This document shows positions 54,968 to 64,000 of a DNA stretch of 64,000 nucleotides, in pieces. How positions within the stretch are numbered: position 1 is the first letter of the stretch; every line of letters starts with the position of its first letter. The stretch comes from an uncultured Aquimarina sp. GTDB lineage: Bacteria; Bacteroidota; Bacteroidia; Flavobacteriales; Flavobacteriaceae. The stretch covers positions 248,001-312,000 of the forward strand of contig NZ_CANLOZ010000004.1 of NCBI RefSeq assembly GCF_947492965.1. The letters run 5' to 3'. Below the pieces are notes generated by a model that was not told the origin of the DNA, did no database searches, and worked only from the letters and a program-made list of their open reading frames with translations. A program made the translations under genes and the position numbers.

Positions 54968-56515
54968 ATGGAAAAAGTACAGCAAACTCAGCAATCTAAT
55001 TACGGTCGGGGGAACGTTATATCGCTGGAAAAAGGAAAAATACCTCCTCAAGCAGTTGATTTAGAAGAAGTTGTGCTTGGAGCGATGATGATTGATAAGA
55101 AGGGAGTTGATGAAATTATCGATATCCTAAATCCAGAAGTATTCTATAAAGAATCGCATAAATACATTTTTGAAGCAGTCTTTAAACTATTCGAAAATTC
55201 TGAACCAATCGACTTATTAACGGTTTCGAGTCAATTAAAGAAGGATGGAAAATTAGAATTAGCAGGAGGGGAATTTTATCTTATTCAACTCACTCAAAAG
55301 GTAGCCTCTTCGGCACATATCGAGTTTCATGCTCGTATAATTTTGCAAAAATATATTCAAAGAAGTTTGATTAAAATATCAAATGAAATAATCGAAGAGT
55401 CTTATGATGAGACTACAGATGTTTTTGATCTTTTGGATATGGCAGAATCCAGATTATATGAAGTTACCCAAGGGAATATCAAAAGATCTACAGAAAGTGC
55501 TCAGAGTTTGGTAATTCAGGCTAAGAAAAAAATTCAAGAGATTTCTAATAAAGAGGGAATGAGTGGTGTTCCTTCTGGTTTCGATAAGCTAGATAAACTT
55601 ACTTCTGGATGGCAACCGAGTGATTTAATTATCGTTGCTGCACGTCCTGGTATGGGTAAAACAGCGTTAACCTTATCGATGGCACGTAATATGGCAGTCG
55701 GAGCTAATACTCCAGTAGCATTCTTTTCTTTGGAGATGTCATCTGTACAGCTTATAACACGTTTGATCTCTTCGGAAACTGGACTTTCTTCAGAAAAACT
55801 TAGAACTGGTAAGTTAGAAAAGCATGAATGGGAACAGTTAAATGTAAAAGTAAAAGACTTAGAAAAAGCACCACTTTTTATTGATGATACACCATCACTT
55901 TCGATTTTTGATTTAAGGGCAAAGGCAAGACGATTGTCTTCTCAGCATGGTATTAAAATGATCATCATCGATTACTTACAGTTAATGACAGCTGGTGGGA
56001 GTGGAAAAAACGGTAACCGTGAACAGGAAATCTCTACCATTTCTCGAAACCTGAAAGCTTTGGCAAAAGAATTGAATATTCCTGTGATTGCACTTTCGCA
56101 GTTATCTCGTGCTGTTGAAACCCGTGGAGGGAGTAAACGACCGCTTTTAAGTGACTTGAGGGAATCTGGAGCAATTGAGCAGGATGCTGATATTGTTGCC
56201 TTTATATTTAGACCAGAATATTATAAAATCGATGAGTGGGATGATGAAGAAAGATCACCTACACAAGGACAAGGAGAGTTCATTGTAGCAAAACACCGTA
56301 ATGGTGGTTTAGAAAATATTAGGTTAAAATTCATTGGTCACTTAGGTAAATTTGATAACTTAGATGATTTTAGTACTCCTTTTGAGTTCCATTCTAAAAT
56401 GAATGACGGTAAAGAAGAAGATGATCCTTTTAGTACAAGTCATCTTCCAAGCGCCGACGAAGCTTTTGGGAGTAGCATAAATGATTCTAATGATGATGAC
56501 GATGTACCTTTCTAA
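54968..56515 (+). CDS. dnaB: replicative DNA helicase DnaB
   Basis: 515 aa from the ATG at 54968; a GTG two codons earlier is possible. The N-terminal helical collar domain (DLEEVVLGAMMIDK) is followed by the RecA-like motor. Walker A is RPGMGKT with Lys231, Walker B lies in IIIDYLQLM, and the H4 segment is RPLLSDLRESGAIEQDAD. It unwinds DNA ahead of the replication fork. No intein is present. The next gene starts one base after its stop. Confidence 0.97.
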   Translation: MEKVQQTQQSNYGRGNVISLEKGKIPPQAVDLEEVVLGAMMIDKKGVDEIIDILNPEVFYKESHKYIFEAVFKLFENSEPIDLLTVSSQLKKDGKLELAGGEFYLIQLTQKVASSAHIEFHARIILQKYIQRSLIKISNEIIEESYDETTDVFDLLDMAESRLYEVTQGNIKRSTESAQSLVIQAKKKIQEISNKEGMSGVPSGFDKLDKLTSGWQPSDLIIVAARPGMGKTALTLSMARNMAVGANTPVAFFSLEMSSVQLITRLISSETGLSSEKLRTGKLEKHEWEQLNVKVKDLEKAPLFIDDTPSLSIFDLRAKARRLSSQHGIKMIIIDYLQLMTAGGSGKNGNREQEISTISRNLKALAKELNIPVIALSQLSRAVETRGGSKRPLLSDLRESGAIEQDADIVAFIFRPEYYKIDEWDDEERSPTQGQGEFIVAKHRNGGLENIRLKFIGHLGKFDNLDDFSTPFEFHSKMNDGKEEDDPFSTSHLPSADEAFGSSINDSNDDDDVPF

Positions 56516-56516
56516 A

Positions 56517-57779
56517 ATGAATTGTAAGCTTTTAGTTTACAGTTCTTTATTCTTTTTTGCTTTTCAATCATATGCTTCTTATGTATTGATTCCTATGGAT
56601 GCTGAAAGTCAGCAAAATCACCTAAAGGCCTATGGTATTACTTATTGGACTCTTAGTAAAGATTTAAAAGTAAAATGGTTACTTAATTACAGAGGCGGTT
56701 CTTTTTTATTACCCGATACAGAAGATATCAAAAAAGAATGTACCATAAGAGGAGTATCTTATGAAGTATTAAGTAATACAAAAACAGAAGAGATTTTAGA
56801 AGAAATCAGCAGCCCTTCCAAGAATATGGAAGCTGTAGTCTTAGAAAAAGCACCTAAGATTGCTGTATATTCTCCAAAAGGAAATCAACCTTGGGATGAT
56901 GCGGTAACTATGGTATTGACTTTTGCTGAAATTCCGTATGAAACGGTCTATGATAAAGAAGTTTTAGAAGATAACCTGATCTTATATGATTGGTTACATT
57001 TACATCATGAAGACTTTACAGGTCAGTATGGTAAATTTTATGCTACCTATAGAGCACATCCTTGGTATATTAAAGAAAAGGCTGCCGCAGAGAAGTTAGC
57101 AGCAGATTTAGGCTATGATAAGGTTTCAGAAGAAAAGTTAGCGGTTGCATTAAAAATAAGAGATTACGTTGTTGGTGGTGGATTTATGTTTGCAATGTGC
57201 AGTGCTACGGATAGTTTTGAAATAGCTATCGCAGCAGAAGGGGTTGATATTTGCGAACCCATGTTTGATGGAGATCCTAGCGAGCCAGGGTATCAAGCAA
57301 AAATTGATTTTTCTAAAACTTTTGCTTTTAGAGATTTTACTCTAGAAAGAAGTCCAAATGTATATGAGTTTTCCTCTATAGATATGACTAGGAAAAGACG
57401 TATTCCTAAGCGAACAGATTATTTCACATTAATGGATTTTTCAGCAAAATGGGATCCTATACCTACAATGCTTTGTCAAAATCATACAGCGTTAGTAAAA
57501 GGTTTTATGGGACAAACTACCGCTTATGATCCTACAGAAATAAAATCGAATGTGCTTATTCTCGGAGAAAATAAAACAAATAATGAGGCCAGATATATCC
57601 ATGGAATCAAGGGGAAAGGATTTTTTACGTTCTACGGTGGACATGATCCAGAGGATTACCAACATAGAGTGGGTGATCCGAAAACGGAATTAGAATTACA
57701 TCCTAACTCTCCTGGATATCGTTTGATTCTTAATAATGTGCTCTTTCCAGCAGCTAAGAAAAAGAAACAGAAAACCTGA
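56517..57779 (+). CDS. secreted protein annotated as asparagine synthetase B in flavobacteria
   Basis: 420 aa from the ATG at 56517, just after the dnaB stop; a longer frame begins inside dnaB and would mask the signal peptide (ends SYAS). The mature start YVLIPMDAESQQNHLKAYGI and NYRGGSFLLPD are conserved in a family I recall being labelled asparagine synthetase B. It shows no class II amidotransferase N-terminal Cys and no synthetase P-loop, and it is exported, so that label looks wrong. Segments such as IAVYSPKGNQPWDDA, GGGFMFAMCSATDSFE and FTFYGGHDPEDYQH resemble a class I glutamine-amidotransferase-like fold, with Cys in the nucleophile-like FAMCSA turn. True function unknown. Confidence 0.7.
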   Translation: MNCKLLVYSSLFFFAFQSYASYVLIPMDAESQQNHLKAYGITYWTLSKDLKVKWLLNYRGGSFLLPDTEDIKKECTIRGVSYEVLSNTKTEEILEEISSPSKNMEAVVLEKAPKIAVYSPKGNQPWDDAVTMVLTFAEIPYETVYDKEVLEDNLILYDWLHLHHEDFTGQYGKFYATYRAHPWYIKEKAAAEKLAADLGYDKVSEEKLAVALKIRDYVVGGGFMFAMCSATDSFEIAIAAEGVDICEPMFDGDPSEPGYQAKIDFSKTFAFRDFTLERSPNVYEFSSIDMTRKRRIPKRTDYFTLMDFSAKWDPIPTMLCQNHTALVKGFMGQTTAYDPTEIKSNVLILGENKTNNEARYIHGIKGKGFFTFYGGHDPEDYQHRVGDPKTELELHPNSPGYRLILNNVLFPAAKKKKQKT

Positions 57780-57824
57780 TTTTTATTTTTTCTAAACATT
57801 GTACTGACTTTTTTCGTTATTACA

Positions 57825-57908
57825 TTTTCACTGAATACAGTGTATGACGACCTATGTAGTGTTATTAGTTTTATCCCTGTAATGTACAGTATTGTATTGT
57901 CTGTACAT
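57825..57908. promoter_or_regulatory. two inverted repeats upstream of a T9SS substrate gene
   Basis: CACTGAATACAGTG, a 5+5 palindrome within TTTTCACTGAATACAGTGTATGA's first part, is followed further on by ATGTACAG-N11-CTGTACAT at 57882-57908. The latter is followed by a T-rich stretch and could end the upstream transcript; the former has a partial second copy near 63121. Confidence 0.4.
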
Positions 57909-57940
57909 GTTTTTTACAGGAGAATAAAAGAATTAACACA

Positions 57941-59728
57941 ATGAAAAAAAGATTATTTTCAAATTATATTCTAGGAATTACATTAGTAATCAACAGTTTT
58001 ATAACTCAGGTAGTAGCACAAACCCAAGTGGGGCAAGATGTAGATGGAGAAGCAGCTAGCGATACTTCTGGTAGATCAGTTTCATTGAGTTCTAATGGAA
58101 ATATATTAGCGGTTGGAGCAACAGATAATGACGGTAATGGTTCTAATTCGGGTCAGGTGCGTGTTTTCGAAAATGTAAATGATGTATGGACACAAATAGG
58201 AGATGATATTGATGGAGAGGAAGCAGGTTTCAAATCAGGAAGATCCATAAGTTTAAGTGGCGATGGAACTAGAGTTGCTATTGGAGGATCAAATTCTGGT
58301 CAAGTTAGAGTATTTAAGCGGAGTAGTAATACTTGGATACAGTTAGGGCAAGATATCGATGAGGAAGCAGGTGATGAAACTATTAGAAATGTCAAGTTTA
58401 GTCAAGATGGTACCACATTGGTTGTTGGAGCATGGACAGATGTAGTAAATACAGTAAATGCAGGTAGAGCAAGAGTCTATAGATTGGATAATACCAATAA
58501 TTGGGTGCAATTAGGTGCAGATATTTATGGAGAATCCGAAGGCGATGCTGCTGGTTCTATTAGTATTAATGGAGATGGAACCATCATTGCTATTGGAGCG
58601 CAAGGGAATGACGGCAATGGTAATCGTGCTGGACATGCTAGAGTGTTTCAATGGACAAACAATACTAATTGGGTACAACTTGGGCAAGATCTTGATGGAG
58701 AAGAGCCTGGAGATGCTTTTGGAAATAAACTAGCTTTGAATGCTTCAGGAACAATTATAGCTATGGGAGCCGAATTTCATGACGCGTCTGGAAATCCTGG
58801 AGATTACTACGGTCAGGTAAGAGTTTTTGAATGGGATGGAAATGGTAGTTGGGTACAGAAAGGTTCAGAAATTATAGGTGATCGATATAGCCAATCTGGA
58901 CATTCTCTGACTATTAATGCCGAAGGAAATATTTTAGCTATTGGAGCACCTTCTGATAATAATGGAGCAGGCAGTGGTGCTGGATATGTTAGATTATACA
59001 AATGGGATGATGAAGATACCCAATGGAGAAGAATTGGTTCAGAAATCAGAGGTGAAAGAGCATTGGATGGAGCAGGTTCTTCGGTAGCTTTAAATTCTGA
59101 TGGAAGTCTTGTTGCAGTAGGAGCGACAGGGAATGATGATAATGGCAATAGATCAGGAAATACTAGAGTGTTTTCAGTGGATGTTATTTCGCCTTTAGGA
59201 TATAGTGTTAGTATTGATCAAAGTTTAATTGAGCCGTCAAATGAAACTAACGTAAGCTTTACTTTTATGAATGCCGAAATAGGAACTTCTTATATGTATA
59301 GTTTTAGTAGTTCAGGTGATGGAAATATTGATACTATCAATGGTTCCGGAACTATTTCTCAAAGTAATGAAACAGTTTCAGGTATCGATTTGAGCAGTTT
59401 ATTGGAGGGAACTATCACTCTGCGTGTACGTTTGATTGATCCTACAGGGAATCGAGGAACTTACGTTACTAGTACGGTATTAAAGGATGATCTGCTTAGT
59501 ATCCAGGAATTTGATACATTGAGAATTGCAGTCTATCCTAATCCCACCAATGGGGAAATAGTTGTAAATACTAAAGTGAACCATATTGATGTATATAATC
59601 TTCTTGGTCAAAAAGTTTTTGAAACAGAACAGAACCGTTTTGATATTTCTTTTCTAGAATCTGGAGTATATGTTATCAAAATAGCAACAGATCTGGGAAG
59701 TCTGGAGGAAAAAATAAGTAGACGTTAG
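57941..59728 (+). CDS. secreted beta-propeller protein with type A T9SS sorting domain
   Basis: 595 aa. Signal peptide to about residue 27 (VVAQ). Residues about 28-405 hold six or seven FG-GAP-like blades of the form GxDIDGE...G...S.SL...G..LAIGA..NDGNG...GxVRVF. A short Ig-like linker follows. The last roughly 75 residues (VYPNPTNGEIVV, IDVYNLLGQKVFE, GVYVIKI) are the type A sorting domain for the type IX secretion system. It is probably displayed on or released from the cell surface, as an adhesin or matrix protein. Confidence 0.88.
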   Translation: MKKRLFSNYILGITLVINSFITQVVAQTQVGQDVDGEAASDTSGRSVSLSSNGNILAVGATDNDGNGSNSGQVRVFENVNDVWTQIGDDIDGEEAGFKSGRSISLSGDGTRVAIGGSNSGQVRVFKRSSNTWIQLGQDIDEEAGDETIRNVKFSQDGTTLVVGAWTDVVNTVNAGRARVYRLDNTNNWVQLGADIYGESEGDAAGSISINGDGTIIAIGAQGNDGNGNRAGHARVFQWTNNTNWVQLGQDLDGEEPGDAFGNKLALNASGTIIAMGAEFHDASGNPGDYYGQVRVFEWDGNGSWVQKGSEIIGDRYSQSGHSLTINAEGNILAIGAPSDNNGAGSGAGYVRLYKWDDEDTQWRRIGSEIRGERALDGAGSSVALNSDGSLVAVGATGNDDNGNRSGNTRVFSVDVISPLGYSVSIDQSLIEPSNETNVSFTFMNAEIGTSYMYSFSSSGDGNIDTINGSGTISQSNETVSGIDLSSLLEGTITLRVRLIDPTGNRGTYVTSTVLKDDLLSIQEFDTLRIAVYPNPTNGEIVVNTKVNHIDVYNLLGQKVFETEQNRFDISFLESGVYVIKIATDLGSLEEKISRR

Positions 59729-59806
59729 TTTTTAAGAGTAATTTATTTTAGTAATTTAATAGAAGAAAAATGAACTTAAAATAGTGCTTTTTAGAATTTT
59801 AACTTT

Positions 59807-60811
59807 ATGGTAAAAAAAGTAATCATGATAATTGCGGTTGTATTTGTTACAATAGGAGCGCTCTGTATTTATGGAGTATATCGTTTTTTTAATCCTTTTG
59901 GTAAAGAGGTAAACAAAGAATTGTCTGATTCTTATTACTACACTAGAGATAACGAAGGAATTATTTATAGCCCTATGGGTAATTGGTTCGAGCTTGGAAA
60001 AGATGAAATGCAGGTAGATATGGCTTCATTTCAAGTGCTGGGAAGAGATTATGCTAAAGATAAAAATCACGCATATTTTAAATCAAGAGCAATTAATAAT
60101 GATATAGATCTTGCATCTTTTCGAGTGCAATTAGGGTATACCCCTATGGATAAAGATCATGTATATATTTTAAACGATAATTACTATCATATCGGACAAG
60201 AAGATAAAAAAGCACTGAAGATCTTGGAAGGCGCAGATGCAAATACGTTTACTCAGATAAGTTTTGATTTTGCAAAGGATAAAAATTTTGTATATCAAAA
60301 TTATACAAAAAAAGATTCTTTGGATGTTACATCATTTCAGGAGATCAATAGTCATTTTTGCAAAGATTATAATGGAGTGTATTATTATTCTTATGGCGAT
60401 CCATTACGAAAGATTGAAGAAGCGAATATTAATGAAATCGTTTCTTTAACGAATTATTATATCCGAGATAATAGAAACGTATATTTTTATGTAGGGTATA
60501 AGGATACAGGAAGGTTTGATCAAGTGGTGTCAATTCCTTTTAAAGATCCCGAAAGTATTGCTTTTTTTGAAGATGTAGAACTTATTAAAATAGATACAAA
60601 TGTTTATTACCGAGGAGATGTAATTGACAATGCAGATGTAACTACTTTCGAGGAGGTAAAGCATGGGTATACAAAAGATAAGAATTATGTTTTTTTTCTT
60701 GGAAAGATTATGGAAGGAGCCGATGCAAAAACATTTAAATATAATTCGAGAACGTATACTTTTTCTGATAAGAATCATACATATGAAATGGGTAAGATTT
60801 TAAAAAAGTAG
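59807..60811 (+). CDS. DKNYY family membrane-anchored protein
   Basis: 334 aa. An N-terminal hydrophobic helix (about 5-27) anchors it. The rest consists of repeats with the DKN[HFY]x[YF] core: AKDKNHAYFK, DKDHVYILN, AKDKNFVYQN, CKDYNGVYYY, RDNRNVYFY and TKDKNYVFFLG. This is the DKNYY repeat family, of unknown function, often in lipoproteins or membrane proteins of Bacteroidetes and Proteobacteria. Probably periplasmic and involved in binding. Monocistronic. Confidence 0.82.
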   Translation: MVKKVIMIIAVVFVTIGALCIYGVYRFFNPFGKEVNKELSDSYYYTRDNEGIIYSPMGNWFELGKDEMQVDMASFQVLGRDYAKDKNHAYFKSRAINNDIDLASFRVQLGYTPMDKDHVYILNDNYYHIGQEDKKALKILEGADANTFTQISFDFAKDKNFVYQNYTKKDSLDVTSFQEINSHFCKDYNGVYYYSYGDPLRKIEEANINEIVSLTNYYIRDNRNVYFYVGYKDTGRFDQVVSIPFKDPESIAFFEDVELIKIDTNVYYRGDVIDNADVTTFEEVKHGYTKDKNYVFFLGKIMEGADAKTFKYNSRTYTFSDKNHTYEMGKILKK

Positions 60812-60890
60812 AAATAACACGGATGATTATTGTAAGGTTGATTTTAAAAACCGACTACAACTTCTTAAATAATAACCTTACACTCAAAAA

Positions 60891-61679
60891 ATGAAAAAAA
60901 CAATAGTATTTTTACTAGCACTTGGAGTTTTATTTTCTTGTAAAGAAGCTCCAAAAGAAGAAAAAGAAGTTATCGTCGAGGAGAAAGTAGAAGAGGTCGT
61001 TCCTGATCGATCTGGAGATTTTCCAAAAGATATTGCAGCAGTATTCGAAGCTCATGGGGGAATTCAAGCTTTTGATAAACAAAACACTTTAATTTTTGAA
61101 CTTTCTAAGCCAGAGGGGAATGAGAAACACACTACGGATCTTAAGACCAGACACGCACGCATAGAAACAAATAAATTTGCTTTAGGTTTTGATGGAAATG
61201 AAGCTTGGATAGAACAGGACTCTACTTATTTTAAAGGAAACCCTCGATTTTATCATAATTTGATGTTTTACTTCTATGCTATGCCATTTGTATTAGGCGA
61301 TGATGGTATTTCTTATGAAAAAGTAGAAGATCTCAAAATAGAAGATAAGACATATCCAGGGTATAAGATTTCTTATGGCGATGGAGTAGGAGACTCTCCG
61401 AAGGACAATTACTTTATCTATTATGATGCAGCATCTCACCAAATGAAATATTTAGGGTACACAGTGACTTTCTTTAGTAAAGAAAGTAGTGAAAAAGTAA
61501 GTCTCATAGAATATTCGGATTGGACAGACGTTAATGGGCTATTATTACCAAAGACACTAAAATGGAGAGCTTATGATGATGGTGTAGTAGGAGATGTAAA
61601 AAGTGAAAGAGCTTTTGTAAATGCGATAGCAAGTGAAGAAAAATTAGATACTTCTCTGTTTAGTAAACCAAAAGAATAA
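60891..61679 (+). CDS. DUF6503 family lipoprotein
   Basis: 262 aa. The lipoprotein signal ends at Cys17 (VLFSCKEAP), followed by a Glu/Lys/Val-rich linker. The conserved body reads FEAHGGIQAFDKQNTLIFEL, then GNPRFYHNLMFYFYAMPFVL and YSDWTDVNGLLLPKTL. This matches what I recall of DUF6503, a LolA/LppX-like beta-sheet family of flavobacterial lipoproteins. No enzymatic motif. It may bind a lipid or hydrophobic ligand at the envelope; that is inference from the fold type. Confidence 0.75.
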   Translation: MKKTIVFLLALGVLFSCKEAPKEEKEVIVEEKVEEVVPDRSGDFPKDIAAVFEAHGGIQAFDKQNTLIFELSKPEGNEKHTTDLKTRHARIETNKFALGFDGNEAWIEQDSTYFKGNPRFYHNLMFYFYAMPFVLGDDGISYEKVEDLKIEDKTYPGYKISYGDGVGDSPKDNYFIYYDAASHQMKYLGYTVTFFSKESSEKVSLIEYSDWTDVNGLLLPKTLKWRAYDDGVVGDVKSERAFVNAIASEEKLDTSLFSKPKE

Positions 61680-61715
61680 TTTCTGAGAATTTAATTCTTA
61701 AGAAACATTATAATA

Positions 61716-61750
61716 AACTCTGTTAGGAATATACTGACAGAGTTTTTTTT
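61716..61750 (+). terminator. terminator of the DUF6503 gene
   Basis: AAACTCTGT / ACAGAGTTT, a 9-bp stem, then a run of T. Confidence 0.8.
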
Positions 61751-61975
61751 GATAGAAAGAACTTTTTTTGATAAAAATGAAAAGGAGATTTTTATAATTT
61801 GATAATTTTTGGAATTAATTACTACTGTTAATTATAAAATACACAATAATTGAAAGATTTTTAACAAGATGTCTATGTGTAGGTTTTAATACAATTATTA
61901 GAATTAACTAATTTTATATCCTTTATCTATTTTGATTTACGAAAACGATATAGTAACACACGCAAAACTAATTTT

Positions 61976-63097
61976 ATGTATAAAGAACTTACCACAAGTA
62001 ATAGGATTTTGATGGGGCCTGGACCTTCAGACGCACATCCAAGAGTTCTTAAAGCGATGTCAACACCGCTAATTGGCCATCTAGATCCTGAGTTTGTGAC
62101 AATCATGGATGAAGTCAAAACAATGGTACAAGATACTTTTATGACTAAAAACCATATGACATTTGTAGTATCTGCTCCGGGGAGTGCGGGTATGGAAACG
62201 TGTTTGGTAAATTTATTAGAACCAGGAGATGAAGCTATTATTTGTATCAATGGAGTTTTTGGAGGTAGAATGGCAGACATTGCTGAAAGATGTGGAGCTA
62301 CGGTACATAGAGTAGAAGTTCCATGGGGAACGGCAGTTTCACCTGATGATATCAAAAAAGCTTTAGATATCTGTAAGCAACCAAAACTAGTAGCGCTAGT
62401 ACATGCCGAGACTTCTACTGGAGTGTTACAGCCTTTGAAAGAAATTAGTGACTTGGTTCATAATGCAGGTGGATTATTGATGGTGGATGCCGTAACTTCA
62501 TACTGTGGTATGGAATTGAAAGTAGATGATTGGAATATTGATGCAATTTATACCGGGACACAGAAAAATTTGAGTGCGCCTCCAGGATTATCTCCTGTTA
62601 GTTTTTCAGATAAAGCTGTCAAAGCTTTAGAAAATCGAAAAACTAAAGTGCAAAGTTGGTTTTTAGATTTAAGTATGGTTAAAAATTATTGGGGAGGTGC
62701 TAAAAGAGCCTACCATCATACAGCTCCTGTTTCTTCTGTATATGCATTAAGAGAAGCACTTAGGATTGTTTTGGAAGAAGGTTTGGAGAATCGATGGAAA
62801 AGACATCAAGAAGTACATCAAGTGTTGAAAACAAAATTGGAAAACTTAGGGTTTAACTATTTGGTCGAAGAATCTTACAGACTTCCGAATCTAAATGCAG
62901 TTTATTTACCCGAAGGTAATGATGAAGCAATGATTCGTAAGAAACTATTAGATGATTATAATATTGAAGTTGGAGGAGGATTAGGAGCTTTTGCGGGTAA
63001 AATATGGAGAATAGGGATTATGGGAGAAAGTTGTACACTTAATCACGTAAACATGCTTATCAGTGCTTTAGAAGATATGAAAGAGTTTAGCTCTTAA
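61976..63097 (+). CDS. class V aminotransferase, alanine-glyoxylate type
   Basis: 373-aa PLP enzyme. MGPGPSDAHPRVLKAM at the start, VDAVTSYCGMEL for the PLP-contacting Asp, and Lys197 (GTQKNLSAPPG) as the Schiff-base lysine are typical of the alanine-glyoxylate / serine-glyoxylate / ureidoglycine-glyoxylate group. It should transfer an amino group to glyoxylate or a related keto acid. Which donor is used cannot be told from the sequence; no purine-catabolism genes are nearby to suggest the PucG reaction. Confidence 0.88.
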   Translation: MYKELTTSNRILMGPGPSDAHPRVLKAMSTPLIGHLDPEFVTIMDEVKTMVQDTFMTKNHMTFVVSAPGSAGMETCLVNLLEPGDEAIICINGVFGGRMADIAERCGATVHRVEVPWGTAVSPDDIKKALDICKQPKLVALVHAETSTGVLQPLKEISDLVHNAGGLLMVDAVTSYCGMELKVDDWNIDAIYTGTQKNLSAPPGLSPVSFSDKAVKALENRKTKVQSWFLDLSMVKNYWGGAKRAYHHTAPVSSVYALREALRIVLEEGLENRWKRHQEVHQVLKTKLENLGFNYLVEESYRLPNLNAVYLPEGNDEAMIRKKLLDDYNIEVGGGLGAFAGKIWRIGIMGESCTLNHVNMLISALEDMKEFSS

Positions 63098-63120
63098 TTT
63101 ACATACATTCAGGGAGTTGG

Positions 63121-63145
63121 TTTTCACTGAATACTGGGTATGATT
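63121..63145. promoter_or_regulatory. second, weaker copy of the CACTGAATAC motif
   Basis: TTTTCACTGAATAC followed by GGGTATGA, sharing about 20 of 25 bases with the site at 57825, but the palindrome is not complete. It is upstream of the small gene that follows. Confidence 0.3.
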
Positions 63146-63220
63146 TAGGGTAGAGATTTGCAAAATTTGTAGTAATAATATAATAAACAAATTATTTTAA
63201 TCTCTTAATACCTTAATTAT

Positions 63221-63538
63221 ATGAGTTCTATAAGCGATGACCAAATGGTCATGGAAATCTTAAACTTTTTTTATCCTAGAAATACGATTTCAGAGTATGA
63301 TGTAACCGATAGTTTGGGGGATTTGGCAGCAGAAATGTATGCAGAAGCTTTAGAAGCATCAGCCGCAATGCATTTAGTTCCGAGACCAACCTATACACCA
63401 TCGCTATCTTGGTTAGTTAAAGAAGGAGTAAAAACATTTTGGAGATCCAGAGGAGAAGATGAAATTTATGAATCCGTAAGAGTCACTGTCGCACTCAAAT
63501 ATAAGAGTGAATTCAGCATGACGAAGATGGGGATTTAA
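63221..63538 (+). CDS. small protein of unknown function
   Basis: 105 aa, no signal peptide or membrane helix. It reads as helical at the start (QMVMEILNFFYPRNTISEYD), with an Ala-rich helix (AAEMYAEALEASAAMHL) and a basic C-terminal strand pair. I do not recognise the family. It has its own terminator and normal codon use, which supports a real gene. Confidence 0.55.
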   Translation: MSSISDDQMVMEILNFFYPRNTISEYDVTDSLGDLAAEMYAEALEASAAMHLVPRPTYTPSLSWLVKEGVKTFWRSRGEDEIYESVRVTVALKYKSEFSMTKMGI

Positions 63539-63544
63539 AAAAAA

Positions 63545-63570
63545 GAGGCACAATTAAGTGCCTCTTTTTT
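63545..63570. terminator. bidirectional terminator
   Basis: GAGGCAC / GTGCCTC with a 6-nt loop, A tract before and T tract after. Shared with the convergent amidohydrolase gene. Confidence 0.88.
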
Positions 63571-63588
63571 TAATGTACTATTGCATAT

Positions 63589-64000
63589 TTATCTGCTATA
63601 CTTACCACTATAGCGTTTCCATAGTTTGGTTTGGTGGCTTTCTAAACTAACATCTCTTCCTTGGATAAACGCTTTTTCTAATTGGTTGGTACGCATATCC
63701 AAAGCATCACCAATACTTATAAATAAAGTAGCATCTTTACCTATTTCCAACGTTCCTACCATATCATCAATTCCTAAAATTTTGGCACTATTACCCGTAA
63801 TTAACTGCACAGCTTTTTCTTTTTCCAATCCATGAGCAGCAACAGTTCCAGCCTGGAAAGGAAGGTTACGTGCATTGGCACGTTCCATCTGACCACTATT
63901 CTGCAATGCTACTAATACACCTGCATCCACTAATAGTTTCGCATTTTTATATGGCAAATCATAGTCATCGTCTTCATAATTTGGTGTAGAGTGTGTTCTG
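63589..64000 (-). CDS. amidohydrolase family protein, C-terminal part
   Basis: The frame stays open to the window edge (upstream residues read THSTPNYEDDDYDLPYKNAK), so the N-terminus is outside. The visible 136 residues are the end of an imidazolonepropionase-like amidohydrolase. AKLLVDAGVLVALQNSG is the last barrel strand region, where the Asp ligand would precede. GTVAAHGLEKEKAVQLITGNSAKILGID and VGTLEIGKDATLFI are the return to the composite beta-sandwich. Flavobacteria encode pairs of such secreted amidohydrolases. The metal ligands are outside the window, so activity is not assessed. Confidence 0.85.
   Translation of the reverse strand, partial: RTHSTPNYEDDDYDLPYKNAKLLVDAGVLVALQNSGQMERANARNLPFQAGTVAAHGLEKEKAVQLITGNSAKILGIDDMVGTLEIGKDATLFISIGDALDMRTNQLEKAFIQGRDVSLESHQTKLWKRYSGKYSR

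Overview
The window looks like chromosome of a marine member of the Flavobacteriaceae, possibly Aquimarina-like. The genus is inference; the family rests on several things seen in the sequence. DNA is AT-rich, promoters carry the Bacteroidetes -7 box TAnnTTTG, and two proteins end in type IX secretion sorting domains (one type A, one type B). There are many signal-peptide and lipoprotein genes, a GH16 glycosidase, a zeaxanthin-type carotenoid operon and a split transketolase. No phage, plasmid, CRISPR array or intact insertion sequence is visible.

Layout. Positions 1-13300: end of a DUF5995 gene, a GH16 lipoprotein, a hairpin element, DinB and PAP2 proteins, guaB, ompH, then an outer-membrane-protein folding operon (three parvulin/SurA-type proteins plus a MoxR ATPase), followed by a decayed secreted-protein gene that still has its terminator. 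Positions 13900-19200: two aconitases (AcnB, AcnA) in tandem.

Positions 19290-34480 are the most interesting part: an NAD+/ADP-ribose island. A Nudix-winged-helix regulator of the NrtR type is followed by a short PRPP-synthetase homologue, a nucleoside deoxyribosyltransferase-like protein, NADAR, two DUF4291 paralogues, an ADP-ribosylglycohydrolase, DUF1152, a macro domain, a small protein found with such genes, the RNA 2'-phosphotransferase KptA, a 2OG-Fe(II) oxygenase and a metallophosphatase. A nicotinamide phosphoribosyltransferase lies 4.4 kb further on. The regulator, the PRPP-synthetase gene and the NAMPT gene share an operator TTTGCGT-N7-ACGCAAA, placed in the same register over the -7 box in all three promoters. 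This ties them into one regulon. Two 187-bp repeats in direct orientation bracket the middle five genes.

Positions 34650-44380: a Crp/Fnr regulator, a lipoprotein of five 111-residue repeats, a TlpA thioredoxin, the carotenoid operon (MerR/CarH-like regulator, crtI, crtB, crtZ), a BlaI repressor with three evenly spaced operators driving an unusual M56-M23 peptidase fusion, and three tRNAs. Positions 44500-64000: mostly housekeeping genes (aroK, a PRTase, split transketolase, tgt without its zinc cysteines, lptG, accA, dnaB), plus secreted and lipoproteins, an aminotransferase and the end of an amidohydrolase.
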